A DNA stretch of 64,000 nucleotides from Rallus limicola (GCA_022605955.1 JAKCOZ010000040.1:6272558-6336557), one strand, 5' to 3'; numbered from the stretch's first letter, positions 49,701 to 59,725 are shown. Made by a program: numbers and translations. The notes: generated from the letters alone by a model not told the origin.

Positions 49701-52665
49701 CAGCCTCCATCCTCCCTGCCTGGGTTTGGTTTGGGCTTCTGGGTGTTTTCCTTCCCTGGGGGTGGATAAACATCCCCCGGGGTGGAAACGCTTCTGTACC
49801 GGTGTAGCTCAGGGCTACCCTCAGGGCTCCCCAGCAGGCAGCTCGCTGGGGGTCAGTGGCTCTGTGGAACGTGGCTGGGGTGTGCTGGCAGCCCACAGGG
49901 AATCTAGAGTCAATCCCAGATATCCTGAAAGAGAAACAGGCACTTGGGAAGTTGTTTGTGGGTCTCAGCTCCCAGCAAACCCCTGTTTTGCTGTTACTGG
50001 GGTAGGGGGTAGGGGGTAGGGGGTTGTCTCCTGAGCAAGGCAGAGACCCTGTTAGAAGATGCTCCATCTCATGATGTGTGTGGGTCGTGGTGAGGGGCTG
50101 TTTCCAAAGGCTCTGGCCATGGTGGGCTCTGGCTGTGGTGGGCTCTGTCTGTGATGCACTCGTGCTGTGGTGGGCTCTGGTGGGCTCTGGCTCTGGTGGG
50201 CTGTGGTGGGCTCTGGCTGTGATGAGCTCTGGCTGTGGTGGGCTCTGGTGGGCTCTAGCTGTGGTGGGCTCTGGCTTCCCCCAGCATTTAAACCCGCGGG
50301 GTTTGTTTCCTTCTCTGGTGCCCAGATTCGCTACAAGGAGGAGTTTGAGAAGAACAAGGGCAAAGGCTTCAGCGTGGTGGCCGACACCCCGGAGCTGCAG
50401 AGAATCAAGAAGACTCAGGATCAGATCAGCAACGTGAGTAGCTGCTCATCCCCACCCATGATGCTGCCATGACCCTCCTTATTGAGAGAGAGAATCTGGG
50501 GGGGTGTTTGGGGCGCATTAAATAGCCCAACAGAGATAGGAGACCAGCCTGTGACCCCCAACTGGTCCCTTCTCCTTCTCCCAGCCATGGGAGCTGTTCC
50601 CAGCAGCGTCTCTGCAGACATCTAGCTCCCAGCCTGGGCTCCCAGTGACCCACTAAGTGAGCACACAGACACACAGACATCCTCTGTCTGGAGAGCCTGG
50701 TGCAGCAGCAGCGCTCAGCTCCCAAGGCTGCTGCAGAGAGGCTGACCAACCTGGCAGCGCTCGCCGGGGTGCAGACCCCAAACACCTCCAGAGCACAGGG
50801 GTGCCACAAACCACCCTCGGCGTGGGGGAAACCCTCCGGTGCAAAGCCTGAGTCTCGGGATGCTGGGAACCACTGTCCTGAGGCTGAGGGAGCGGGATGC
50901 TCCCCTCAGGGTGTTCCCCTTCCCCGGAAGACAATAGCAGGACAAGGGGACTGGAGTGAAGCTGGAGGAGGGAAGGGGGAGAGGAGAGATTGGGGGGAAG
51001 TTCTTTGCAGAGAGAGTGGTGAGGGGCTGGCAGGGGCTGCCCAGAGAGGGGGTGGGTGCCCCGTCCCTGGGGGTGTTGAAGGCCAGGTTGGCTGGGGCCC
51101 TGGGCAACCTTGTGTAGCTCCAGGCCTGGAGGTTGGTGTCCCTGCCTGTGGCAGGGGGTTGGAGCTCTGTGACCCTTGGGGTCCCTCCCAACCCAGACCA
51201 GTCTGGGATTCTATGAAGGGGGCTCTGCGCCTCGATGCCACTGGGGTTTTGGGGTGGCATTGCTTCAAGTCACCTTTCAGAAGAGCCTGGAGCACCCCAT
51301 GCTTCAGAGAGTTGTGGGGGCAGATGTTGGGGTGGTTCCTCCATGGGCCCAGCTGAGGGATGGGGAGGTGCAAACCCAGTTTGGTGTGTGCTCCAGGTAC
51401 TTCCTAAAGGGGCTTTTGTCCTGGTTTTCCCCACCCTGCTGCAGCCCCTGAGCCTAGAGGCTGGTTTGGACTCTCACCCACACCAGAAAAAAACAGCATC
51501 TCTCACCCAAAGGCCACTTAAATCTTCTCCTCTCTCTGCGAGAAGCCAGGGGCTGAGCAAATATCCCAGGGGAGATGGGGGGAGCACCCATGGGAGTGCT
51601 GGGGGAGCTGGGGTCGGGGGGGGCTGGTGTTGAGTCCTTGCAGCACAAGGCAGTGAGCTGGGATGAGGTGAAGGATGCCGCCGACGCGGAAGAGCCGCAG
51701 AGACACCCTGGCCCGCACCCTGACCGCTCCTTCCTCTCCCACAGATAAAATACCACGAAGAATTCGAGAGGAGCAGGATGGGCCCGAGCCCCAGCGAGGG
51801 TGCTGAGCCGGAGCGCAGGAACTCCCAGGAGAGCACCAACTACCGGCGACCCGCCGAGCAGCAGCACCAGCCGCCACATCACGTCCAGCCCAGCAACCCC
51901 AGTAAGGCTGCGGGTGGTGCAGGTCCCCCTGCACAGCCTGGGGGGTTGGTAGGACACAAGCTGGCTCTTCACTGTGTCCCCCATGTGCAAGCACCCGCTA
52001 AGGGACACTCCCCCCCTCCCTCTTTTCCTCCCCCCCTCCCTCTTTTCCTCCCCCCCTCCCTCTTTTCCTTCCCCCCTCCCTCTTTTCCTCCCCCCCTCCC
52101 CAACCCAGGCTACCAGCAGCAGCAGCCGCCGTCGTCCCAGTCCTACGGCTACAAGGAGCCCGCGGCACCAACCTCGACACAGCGCAATGCTCCTTCTGGA
52201 GGGGGGGTGAGTGCACCCACCCCAAAACCAGCACCCTCCCACCCTCCCCAGTTCCCACCCCCGTGGGGTCAGGGTTCACCCTGCTTCCTCCCCACCCCTG
52301 TGGAGGGGAAGAGCCGTTCCCAAGGGCCGTAGTGCTGGGGGCCTGGTCTCTACCAGCACCAGCATCCCCATGCTGGGGGAAAACCTCCTGCATCCCGCAC
52401 GGCTCCTTGCCCCACGACCACTCCCATCAGAGCAGGGCACAGGAGGGGGGGGTCTGTGCCCTCTGACCCCTCTTTTCCCTCCCCCCCCCAGAAGCGTTAC
52501 CGTGCTGTCTACGATTACAATGCAGCTGATGAGGACGAGGTCTCCTTCCAGGATGGTGACACCATCATCAATGTGCAGCAGATCGACGATGGGTGGATGT
52601 ACGGCACAGTGGAGCGCACGGGCGACACAGGCATGCTCCCTGCCAACTACGTGGAGGCCATCTGA
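25764..52665 (+). CDS. LASP1: LIM and SH3 domain protein 1, complete
   Basis: LASP1 is an actin-binding adaptor at focal adhesions and the leading edge that can enter the nucleus. Seven plus-strand coding exons join in frame: 25764-25832, 31983-32077, 43446-43530, 50326-50433, 51745-51901, 52109-52206, 52492-52665. They give 261 codons plus TGA, the human length. The LIM domain has its ligands in place (Cys5, Cys8, His26, Cys29; Cys32, Cys35, Cys53, His56). Two nebulin-type actin-binding repeats follow at about 61-131, each with VVADTPE or MVADTPE. The linker has RRNS with Ser146 at the known PKA/PKG site and Tyr173, probably human Tyr171. The C-terminal SH3 domain (about 204-261) shows [20 protein letters not shown] and LPANYVE. 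Introns 1-3 are long (6.2, 11.4, 6.8 kb). Confidence 0.97.
25868..27053. repeat. LASP1 intron-1 pyrimidine minisatellite
   Basis: About 34 tandem units of 31-39 bases built on TTCCTCTTCCTCCTCTCTC followed by a C run and ACCTCC. It starts about 36 bases after the exon 1 donor. Three blocks of unit variants follow each other: TTCCTCTT units to about 26500, TTTCTCTT units with CTCTCGCCC to about 26700, then CTCCTCTT units with CTCTCTC. The plus strand is almost purely C/T, so neither strand contains stop codons and very long spurious ORFs arise. Confidence 0.95.
27054..29448 (+). other. LASP1 intron 1, middle part
   Basis: Unique intronic sequence with a GGAGGAGGAGGTGG and GATGATGATGATG stretch near 27157-27200, a C21 run at 28132-28152 and no recognisable exon. 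Confidence 0.55.
28132..28152. repeat. Poly-C tract, 21 bases
   Basis: A homopolymer in LASP1 intron 1 following CAATACACA. The length is prone to sequencing error. Confidence 0.8.
29449..29815 (+). mobile_element. CR1 LINE fragment in LASP1 intron 1 (inverted partner of 32252)
   Basis: Runs from GTCTGGAGAAGAGAAGAC to a tail with GGTTGGACGCCATGGGCTC and two ATTCTATGATT repeats. It is close to the reverse complement of 32252-32610, sharing variants such as GGAGTCCTGGGCCAGG and GACCTGTGTGCC that other copies lack. Confidence 0.9.
31597..31840 (+). mobile_element. CR1 LINE fragment upstream of LASP1 exon 2
   Basis: Short 3' piece ending GGTTGGAGCTCTGTGACCC, GACCAGCCTGGGATTCTATG. It ends about 140 bases before the LASP1 exon 2 acceptor. 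Confidence 0.87.
32252..32985 (-). mobile_element. CR1 LINE fragment downstream of LASP1 exon 2
   Basis: Starts 175 bases after the exon 2 donor, in antisense to LASP1. The minus strand shows [20 protein letters not shown] in the RT tail and ends CCTGTGATTCTATGATTTG. Its 5' boundary near 32985 is approximate. Confidence 0.9.
35628..36195 (-). mobile_element. CR1 LINE fragment in LASP1 intron 2
   Basis: Antisense to LASP1, the same type as 10890-11475, from GGCCACACTGGTTTTG (plus view, distal end) to the AGGTTGGAGAAGCCC tail block. Confidence 0.88.
38115..38255 (-). mobile_element. Short CR1 3'-end fragment in LASP1 intron 2
   Basis: The minus strand shows the CR1 tail GGTTGGACTCTCTGAGCTC and GGTCCCTTCCCACCC, preceded by a CCCTGCTTTGGCAGAGG block. 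Confidence 0.75.
38705..38760. repeat. Short minisatellite, 18-bp units
   Basis: About three copies of GGGGAGGCTGGGGGTGCT in LASP1 intron 2. Confidence 0.8.
43018..43105 (+). mobile_element. CR1 3'-tail fragment in LASP1 intron 2
   Basis: Only the last 80 or so bases remain: GGGAATGGTTGGACTTGATG, then AAGGTCTTTTGCAACCTTGTG. It lies 340 bases before exon 3. Confidence 0.8.
43531..45774 (+). other. LASP1 intron 3, 5' part
   Basis: Unique intronic sequence, with a short TGGTGTTGGGGA(C/T)GCGGT duplication near 44550-44585. No exon recognised. Confidence 0.5.
45775..46108 (+). mobile_element. CR1 LINE fragment in LASP1 intron 3
   Basis: From TTATCAATATCTCAAG to a tail with GGTTGGACCCCATGATCTC and CTGTGATTCTGTGACC. 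It belongs to the 13317/29449 subfamily. Confidence 0.87.
46617..46775 (-). mobile_element. Short CR1 fragment in LASP1 intron 3
   Basis: Antisense 3' end with GGTTGGAGCTCTGTGACCC, truncated about 160 bases from the tail. Confidence 0.85.
47085..47215. repeat. Minisatellite with GGATCCCTGTG units
   Basis: About six units of 19-24 bases, each with (G)GATCCCTGTG followed by a GTGAGGG- or GGGAGAGG-type spacer, in LASP1 intron 3. Confidence 0.85.
49998..50024 (+). repeat. GGGGGTA tandem, G-quadruplex candidate
   Basis: Four runs of at least four G separated by TA, in LASP1 intron 3 about 300 bases before exon 4, on the transcribed-sense strand. Confidence 0.75.
50111..50275. repeat. Minisatellite GGTGGGCTCTGGCTGT
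   Basis: About ten irregular copies of a GTGGGCTCTGGCTGTG-type unit ending roughly 50 bases before LASP1 exon 4. Confidence 0.85.
50935..51220 (+). mobile_element. CR1 LINE fragment in LASP1 intron 4
   Basis: 5'-truncated piece from GGACAAGGGGACTGGAGTGA to GACCAGTCTGGGATTCTATG. It belongs to the GGAGCTCTGTGACCC subfamily. Confidence 0.87.
52021..52100 (+). repeat. Four 20-bp pyrimidine repeats at the LASP1 exon 6 acceptor
   Basis: Four consecutive copies of TCTTTTCCTCCCCCCCTCCC (one variant base), preceded by a partial copy. They end eight bases before the exon 6 acceptor AG at 52107-52108, so they form its polypyrimidine tract. The whole of intron 5 is only 207 bases. Confidence 0.92.
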
Positions 52666-54930
52666 GGCAGGGAGGGGACAGCACACATGGCTGACAGCCC
52701 AGCCCTCCCTCCCCCAGCCCACGCTGGTTTCCCCCCATCCCCCTGTGAGTGTGTGTGCGTCTCTCTCTGCCCCAGCATCCCTCATGCCGTGCGCTCTGCC
52801 GGAGCCACGTCCTGACATCTCAGTTACTCCGTGTTTCTGCAGCTGCCTCCAGTTTCTCTTGCCAGTTTAGCTTTGTTCTAGCTCTGTGGGGACCGAGGGG
52901 GACGTCTGCTAGGGGTGCTGGGGTCTTGAGAGACCAAACCACCACAGCTTTCCCTCTCCGCTCTCCCTCCTCCCCAGCTCTCCTGGGTGCTCCGGCAGTT
53001 CCTGTCTGGGGGAAGCAGCCAGACCCCAGCAAAGGGAGGAGGAGGAGATCACCTGTTAGGACCAAACCCCTCCACTTCTGGTGGGGATGGGCAGAGGGCA
53101 GCGATGCCTGTGGGGAGGAGGTGGGGGATGCTGGAGGGATGAGCCAGCAGCCTCCACCCTGCACTGCTCTGGCTCATCCTGTCACTTCTCCCAGCTCCAC
53201 TGCCATGTTTCCATTGAGCCTTTGCTCCCCTCACTCAGAGATGGGGAAAAACATTTGCAGCCCAAATCCTTAAAGAAAAGCTTTTCCTTCTCCCTGGGTT
53301 TCAGGGTGGCTGCTCTGCACAGCCCTGGGAGCAGCTCCAGCCCCGGGCTCTGGCTGCCCTGTTCTGCCTCCCCCATCCTGCCAGGGCTGAGCCGGGAGAG
53401 AAGATGGAGCAGCTGCGGTGCCGCTTTGCTTGGAGACTCCTGCTGCTCCTGCTCCAGGGTTCCTGGCCCCTCACACCCCCTCTGCCATTCCCACTTTCTC
53501 TATTTGGGCTGGGGTCTGGGGGTCCCCTGGGCCCCGCGTGCGGGACAGGCTCTTACTCTCTCAGCATCGGTCGCTCCCTGGATTCGCCCAGTGTCTCCCC
53601 GCTTTCCTTTTGCTGCTGCAGGGCTTTGGAGACCCTCCTGAGCCCTCCACCCGCTGGGCAGACGGTCTGGGGAGCCAGCAGGATCAGCCCCCATCCCTGT
53701 GCCTCTTCTGAGCCTCTTGTGAAAAGGTCCCCCCACTCTGCCAACCCTCCTGGGTGACTGTCCCCTCCGGCAGCTCGGTCTCTAGTGGCAGAGGTTCAGC
53801 ACCCTGAGCCACCCTGCAGCTCTGGTTGGTCCCCAGCACTGGTGGCTTTTGGGGCCACATGGACCAAAATCTCAAAGCACGTCCCATCCCTCCCCATCCT
53901 GGGCTCTGAAGGTCCTGGAGCTGGCTGGGACTGGGTGTAACTGGAAGCTGTGTGGGGAGGGCAGAGCAGGTGATCTTCCCTGGGCAGGAGAAGCCGGTGA
54001 TACTGTTGCCTCCCACACTCCCTGCACTGGGAGCAGGGGGTGGGGGGGAGAGCAGGATGCTTCCGAGGGGAACCTGCCACCTTTGCTATTCCCAAAGGAA
54101 AAGAAGGAATCTAGGGACCAAAGCAGCTGAGCAGAGACATTCCTTGACTCCTCAGGGACACATCCTTGGGGACACATCCCTGGGCATGGTCTCACCAAGG
54201 GGGACAAGGTCTCACCAAGGGGGACAAGGTCCCACTGCCTCGTGCTCGCAGCCCCCTTTCTCCCAGCACACGGGGTGGCAGAGCTGGTTTGGGGACGGTG
54301 CTGGGTGGGGGTGACCAGAGTCAAGGGGGTGCTGGAGCAGATGTTGTTCTGGTGGGGAGGGGGATTCCTGGCAGGGCTGAGAACTGCTGGGGTGATGTGA
54401 GCCCAGGAGAGGGGAATGTTTTACTCCTGGCTCGTTCTGGAGGGGGACGTGTGATGGGGACTCCGGGCACTGGGTGGGAACAGGACCCCCAGATGGGCTT
54501 TTGGGATGGGAATCCCAGTTGGTGCTAAACCAAGTGAGCACAAGGAGCAGGGGGAGAGGGGGCAGCTGGGCTGGGGGTGGGGGTGGAATCCACATCTCCC
54601 TGCTAATCCTCCTCGTAATCATGTTCTTGTCTGGGAATGGGGGGGGGAGCATCAATGTGAATAAACTGTTTTTTAATGGACCAAATGCCACAGGCAATGC
54701 CCTTTTGGTATAAAGACCTTTTTTACCACTACCTTGAAACCCATCATCCCAATTCTCCACTCCCACCCTCTGCCCCTTAGCCCCTGCCATGGGAAACAAA
54801 CCTCTTACTGCTTGATTTCTGCCTTTTCTCTCTCGACTTATGCACTTTTTTGCCTTTTTTTTTCATAGCTGAAGAGCACCTAAACCTGTATTTAAAACAA
54901 AGACAGAAATAAAAGAGTTTAAAAAAAAAA
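52666..54930 (+). other. LASP1: LASP1 3' UTR
   Basis: From the stop codon to the strongest poly(A) signal is about 2.25 kb with no introns apparent, fitting the long 3' UTR known for LASP1. An earlier AATAAA lies at 54660-54665 and a later one at 55219-55224, so alternative ends are possible. A 20-base direct repeat (TCTCACCAAGGGGGACAAGG) lies near 54191-54230. Confidence 0.7.
54908..54913 (+). terminator. LASP1: LASP1 polyadenylation signal
   Basis: AATAAA followed within 10-20 bases by A-rich and G-rich sequence. Chosen over the signals at 54660 and 55219 because of the surrounding conserved-looking A/T-rich block; the choice is inference. Confidence 0.6.
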
Positions 54931-55261
54931 AGGGGGGGGGAATAAAAAAAAAGAGAAAAAAGAAAAGCAAAAGTTGCTTCTCATCATATGTAAAATAGAC
55001 CTTGCCCATCCCAGCTTCCCTGGGTCTGTCTCAATGCTGAGCTTAGAACGTATTTTCTTCTGGATCCGTTGCTTGGTTGGGGTTTGTCCTTGTGTTTTCC
55101 TCCCCGTGTTGGGTGCAGCACCCACCGATTCCACCCATGATTAGGCCTTTTTAACAGAACCCTCCAGTGGAACAATCTCCCCCTGGGCTGTTTCTCCTCC
55201 TGGTTCACTCGAATTCAAAATAAAAGTATAATTTTTACCTGCTGATTGTGCTGGCTTTGCT

Positions 55262-55965
55262 TGCCATGGCCCTGCTGAGAAGGACCTGGGTGTCTTGGTG
55301 GATGAGAAGATCCCCGTGATCCAGCAGTGGCTCCTGCAGCTCAGGAGGGCGATGGGATCCTGGGCTTCATCAGCAGAGGGGTGGCAGCAGGGACAGGGAG
55401 GGGATTGTCCCTCTCTGCTCTGCCCTGTGAGGCCCCAGCTGGAATCCTGTGTCCAGAGCTGGGGCCCCAGGACAAGGAAGATGTGGGGCTGTTGGAGAGG
55501 GGTCAGAGGAGCCACGGAGATGCTCAGAGGGCTGGAGCAGCTCCCCTCTGGAGAGAGGCTGAGGGAGCTGGGCTGGGTCAGCCTGGAGAAGAGAAGGTTG
55601 TGGGGGGACCTCATTGCAGCCTGCCAGTCCCTGAAGGGAGCAGAGGAACAGGAGGGGAATCAGCTTGTTCAAGGGCAGAGCCTGGCAGTTCAAGGGGGCT
55701 GGAGTGAAGCTGGAGGAGGGAAGGGGGAGAGGAGAGATTGGGGGGAAGTTCTTTGCGGAGAGAGTGGTGAGGGGCTGGCAGGGGCTGCCCAGAGAGGGGG
55801 TGGGTGCCCCGTCCCTGGGGGTGTTGAAGGCCAGGTTGGCTGGGGCCCTGGGCAACCTTGTGTAGCTCCAGGCCTGGAGGTTGGTGTCCCTGCCTGTGGC
55901 AGGGGGTTGGAGCTCTGTGGCCCTTGGGGTCCCTCCCAGCACAGACTAGGCTGGTATTCTATCAC
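55262..55965 (+). mobile_element. CR1 LINE fragment downstream of LASP1
   Basis: About 700 bases. It begins in the RT C-terminal block (GAGAAGGACCTGGGTGTC, coding EKDLGVLV), then [19 protein letters not shown], and ends with a GGTTGGAGCTCTGTGGCCC tail. It starts about 40 bases after the last possible LASP1 poly(A) signal. Confidence 0.9.
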
Positions 55966-56827
55966 CTATGGTTCTTTGATTGCCATGGCTTTCCTGGCCA
56001 TTTCCCTGCTCCCCTGGGACACGGTGGGGATCCCTGGTTTGGGGGAGGCTGTTGGAGTCCTTGTCTCCTCCTGGTTTCCCTGGGAGTGCGAAACACCAAC
56101 ATCCCTGGAGCCAACCTGGGCTGCAGTTTCTTTGCTGTTCGGAATCCTGCTTGGAGCCCCAGTGCCCATCGATGTGCCACAGCCTCTGGGTCCCACAGGG
56201 CTCCAGGGAAGTAGAACTCAGCTGTGAGCCAGGCTGGAGACCCAGGGAAACAGCCCAGCATCAGGTCCCAGCTTCACCCATCCTCTCTGGGAACACAGCA
56301 CCAGGACAGCCGTGTTTCCCAGCCCCCAGCCAGCCCTGGTGCTCAGAGAGCAGCTGGCACCAGCTCAGCTTGGCTGCTGCAGCCCCCCTGGGGTGGGATT
56401 TGCAGTGCTTAGCAGTAGGAAAAGAGAATCCTGGAGTTTTTTTGCCTCAAGAGCAGTAGCTGTAGGTAGGAAGGTTCCAGGGGTGCTGCTGCTCTGAACT
56501 GCACTGACACAGGTGGGGTGACCCCGAAAGCGAAGGGTGCTGCGGCACCCCAGGTGGTGCTGACTCCAAAAGATGGGGCTGCTCAGAGTGCTCCCAGCCG
56601 GTCAACACAGCTTTGCAACAGCCAAGACCCCCGGTCCCTGGTTCCCCCATAGGCTGGGCCCTTTCCCAGCTGCAAACTGGGGGTCACATCACCAGAAGCA
56701 CCCCGATACGCTGGGCAGGAGGAAGCAGGAGCCAAGCAACCCTCCTGCGGGCGCATCTCTGCCCCAGCGAGTGCTCCCCCACAGCTCCCTCTCCCCGTGT
56801 GTGTGTGTTTATCCCTTTATTTTCCAG
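55966..56827 (+). other. Intergenic LASP1 to micropeptide transcript
   Basis: No conserved ORF recognised. The right end has a good acceptor-like sequence, CTTTATTTTCCAG, ending at 56827. Any first exon of the downstream transcript would be in this stretch. Confidence 0.4.
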
Positions 56828-57217
56828 CTGCCTCCTGGAAATCGGCTCCATCAGCTCCGGCATCATCTCTCCACCCTGAGCAGGAGCCGTGCTCTGGCTG
56901 GGAGGGGAGGACGCAGCCGCTGAGCTGCAGGGGCTGGCGAGGGAAGCGCTGACATCTCTGCTGAGCATCCCCCCCCACACCCACACACACACACACAAAC
57001 CCCACAACCCCCTTTTTTCGGCGCCGCGGGGAGCCCGGCAGCCCCATCGGCTCCTCCCTCCCTCCCTCCCTCCCTCACCATGCTGGATATTTTCATCCTG
57101 ATGTTTTTTGCCATCATCGGCCTGGTGATTCTCTCCTACATCATTTACATGCTGTAGTAAAGCGCTGCCGGGGAAGATGCAGCTCAGCATCAGCCTCCCA
57201 ATCGAAGCATCACTCAG
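56828..57217 (+). ncRNA. Candidate exon of a spliced plus-strand transcript
   Basis: Bounded by an acceptor-like pyrimidine tract and AG at 56826-56827 and a consensus donor CACTCAG|GTGAGC at 57217/57218. A partner 3' exon would start at 57711 after CTTTCTCTTCCACAG and end after AATAAA at 58037-58042. In mammals LINC00672 lies between LASP1 and FBXO47 on this strand; equating the two is inference. It contains the 25-codon ORF listed separately. Confidence 0.45.
57080..57157 (+). CDS. Candidate 25-residue transmembrane micropeptide
   Basis: An ORF too short for standard gene finding. The ATG at 57080 has the good context CTCACCATG, with 25 codons followed by TAG TAA. Apart from Asp3 the peptide is entirely hydrophobic or neutral (it starts MLDIFILMFFAI and ends SYIIYML), a single membrane-spanning helix filling the whole chain, with Gly14 mid-helix and two Tyr near the C-terminal end. 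Length and form recall regulin-type micropeptides such as sarcolipin and DWORF, but I see no sequence match and do not assign a function. The leader just before the ATG is a CTCC/TCCC tandem (57054-57076). It lies in an exon with good splice borders. The alternative is a chance ORF in a non-coding RNA. Confidence 0.5.
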   Translation: MLDIFILMFFAIIGLVILSYIIYML

Positions 57218-57710
57218 GTGAGCCGGCTGCTCCTCATCCCACCAGGGTTTAATTCCTGGGAGGAAACATGTCTGGGGAGGGGGGACCGGTGTGTGTGTGT
57301 GTGGGGGGGGACAGTTTGGGTTTTAATGTTGGTTTTAGCTGAGCTGACAGCACCAGCGCAGCTGGGTCCTGCTCAGGAGCTGGGAAGAAGCACCAGGGTT
57401 GGGGTTGGGCAGTGAGCACTGTGCCCAGTGTGTCCCTGCTGGGTTTATCATCCTTTTCCCTCCTGGAAAAGCTGCTTCCCCACAACACCGAGGTGCAGCT
57501 TGTGCTCCCAGGGGGGAGGGAAAGCAACCAGATTGAGGGGAGGGGGAAGGAGCAAGGTGGGATCCCGGTTGCATCATTTTAAAGGAGGCAAAAGGGAGTG
57601 GAGGGGGGGTGGGGTGTCCCAGCCCCACACTGGGAGAAGGGGGGTGCTGCCACTACCTCTGCTGTTCCCAGCATCCCAGATGAGACAAGCATCTCCTTTC
57701 TCTTCCACAG

Positions 57711-58060
57711 CCACAGCCTGGTCCCTGTCCCTCAGAACCTTCTGGAAAAGCATTAACCCTCTGCAAGCAACCAGCTGCCCACCACAGAGCCAGGAGCTGC
57801 CAGGGCTGGAGTGGGGTGAAGGGAGGGAAATGGGGTGTCAGGGGAGAAGGTGGTGGGGTGACATCCGACACCCCAGACGTGGGTTGTTCCTGGTGACAGG
57901 GGGCAGGGGGGATGTGAATGGTCCTGCCCCTGCTCACATAGCTTTGCCCCTCAGGACGTGCACCTCTGAGGGCAGTCCCTGGGGGTTAATTTTAGCAAGC
58001 ACTTATATTTTTAATGAAAACCCTTGAAAAGGATGAAATAAAAGAGGAACAGCCCAGGAG
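57711..58060 (+). ncRNA. Candidate 3' exon with poly(A) signal
   Basis: Starts after a strong pyrimidine tract and CACAG at 57706-57710 and ends past AATAAA at 58037-58042. No coding potential seen; it would be the 3' UTR of the micropeptide transcript. Confidence 0.4.
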
Positions 58061-59554
58061 AGCGCGTGCTGATGGTGACTCTTCCCTGCACACCCAGGGC
58101 AGGCCTGGGGGCCACACGTGGAGAGAAGGGGGGGGCACCCCCCTGTGCTCCCAGCAGGATGAGGTGTTGGCAAACCCTGCCAAGCTCCCTCCACTCCATG
58201 CCTCCCCAGTGACCCAGGAGCTGTGGGGGCCAAGCCAGGAGCTCCTGAGCTTGGAGGGTGTCCGAGCTCATCCTCACCCTGAAGCTCCCCAAGGTCTCAG
58301 TCCGTGTAGAAACAGGAACAGGTTTTAATAGGATGGAAATTTCTGTGGGATGGAAAGTACATTTCTGAGCTTAATTTTCCCCCAGCTTGGAGAGCTCTGG
58401 GGGGGTATTTGGGGCAGCAGGAGGATTTTCCCTGCCCTTTCATGTAGCCCTGCCCCGACCCCTGCGCATTCACAGACACTCACACACAACACTGGTTTCA
58501 GACTGAAAGTTTCATCCTCCTAGAAGACAGAATTCCCACATGCCTGGGCTCTCCTTGGAATTTGAAGCCCTAAACAACCTGGAATATCTGTAAAAGGAGA
58601 CAGTGCTCATGGCCCATCAGTTCATCCTGGCACCATCCCTGGGAAGGTGGGAGGGAACAGGCCCCAGGGAGCTGGAATTGGTTGGTAAGACCTTTGGAAG
58701 AGCGTTTTTACCCAAACCCCAGGGATTTCAGAGTCTGGGAATGCTGGATGTGGTCAGTGTTGCCAGCTGAATACTTGACACTGTCATTTCCTGTTAGTAG
58801 AAGCTCCCCAGAGAGACTGAAAGTTGGCGTGTTCCCAGAGTTCCAGCTTCAGCCAGAGCTTCCCAGGCCCTGGGGATGTGGAGAAGCATCTCACCACCAA
58901 ATATAGTCGAGAATCAGCCCCTTGAAATGTTCTGGGAGGAATTTCTCGAAGCAGAAGTCACCTTGTGAATAACCTCAGCTTGGTGAGCTTGTGTCTGATG
59001 GCAACATCTGCAGTGAGTAAGAGGGAGTGAGTAAGGAGGAATGTGTGGAGTGGAAACTCAGCTGAGTGTGAAAGCAGGAATGAGGTTCTTCTCTTCCTCT
59101 GAGTGCTCCTCTCCCCCCTCCCAGAGCCTCACGAACCTCTCAGCTATGCGGAACAATCCTTCCTTCCTCCACGCCCCAGTCAGCCAGCTCTTGACTGGAA
59201 GGTGAAGCCACCCAGCCCAGCAGGCAGGAGAGGTGTCTGCAGACAGACAGACAGATGGACAGCGGGACAGGGATGGCTCTTTAGCAGATGTGATACGGTG
59301 CTTGGCAGCTCGGGTTGTGGTTTGGGTGCAGCCCTGTTCAGGCACAGGGGGAACTTCCCTTCTCACCCTGGGAGAGGGATTTTGCTCCCCCCCATGGGGG
59401 CAGGATTTGGCAGAAGAAGAAAAAGCACCATTTTCTCACGTATCCTCTGGCACACGATGCTCCCAGTTTGGAGCCCAGGGGCTCCCAGTCTGGCCACCAT
59501 GAGCTCAGCAGTGTTTCACTGCGAGAAGTGCTCAGATACTGTGTGATACTGGGA

Positions 59555-59725
59555 AAGGAAGCTGGAAGGCTGCTGGGAAAGGAGGCTGAGAAACTTGGGA
59601 AAGGAGTCTGGGAGGGGGCTGGGAAAGGAGGCTGAAAGGAGGCTGGGAGGCTGCTGGGAAAGGAGGCTGGGAGGCTGCTGTCATTTCCCGGGTGATATTG
59701 GGAAAGGAGGCTGAGAGGAAAGAAA
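59555..59725. repeat. Degenerate GGGAAAGGAGGCTG tandem
   Basis: About seven irregular copies with spacers such as GGAGGCTGCT between LASP1 and FBXO47. Confidence 0.8.
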
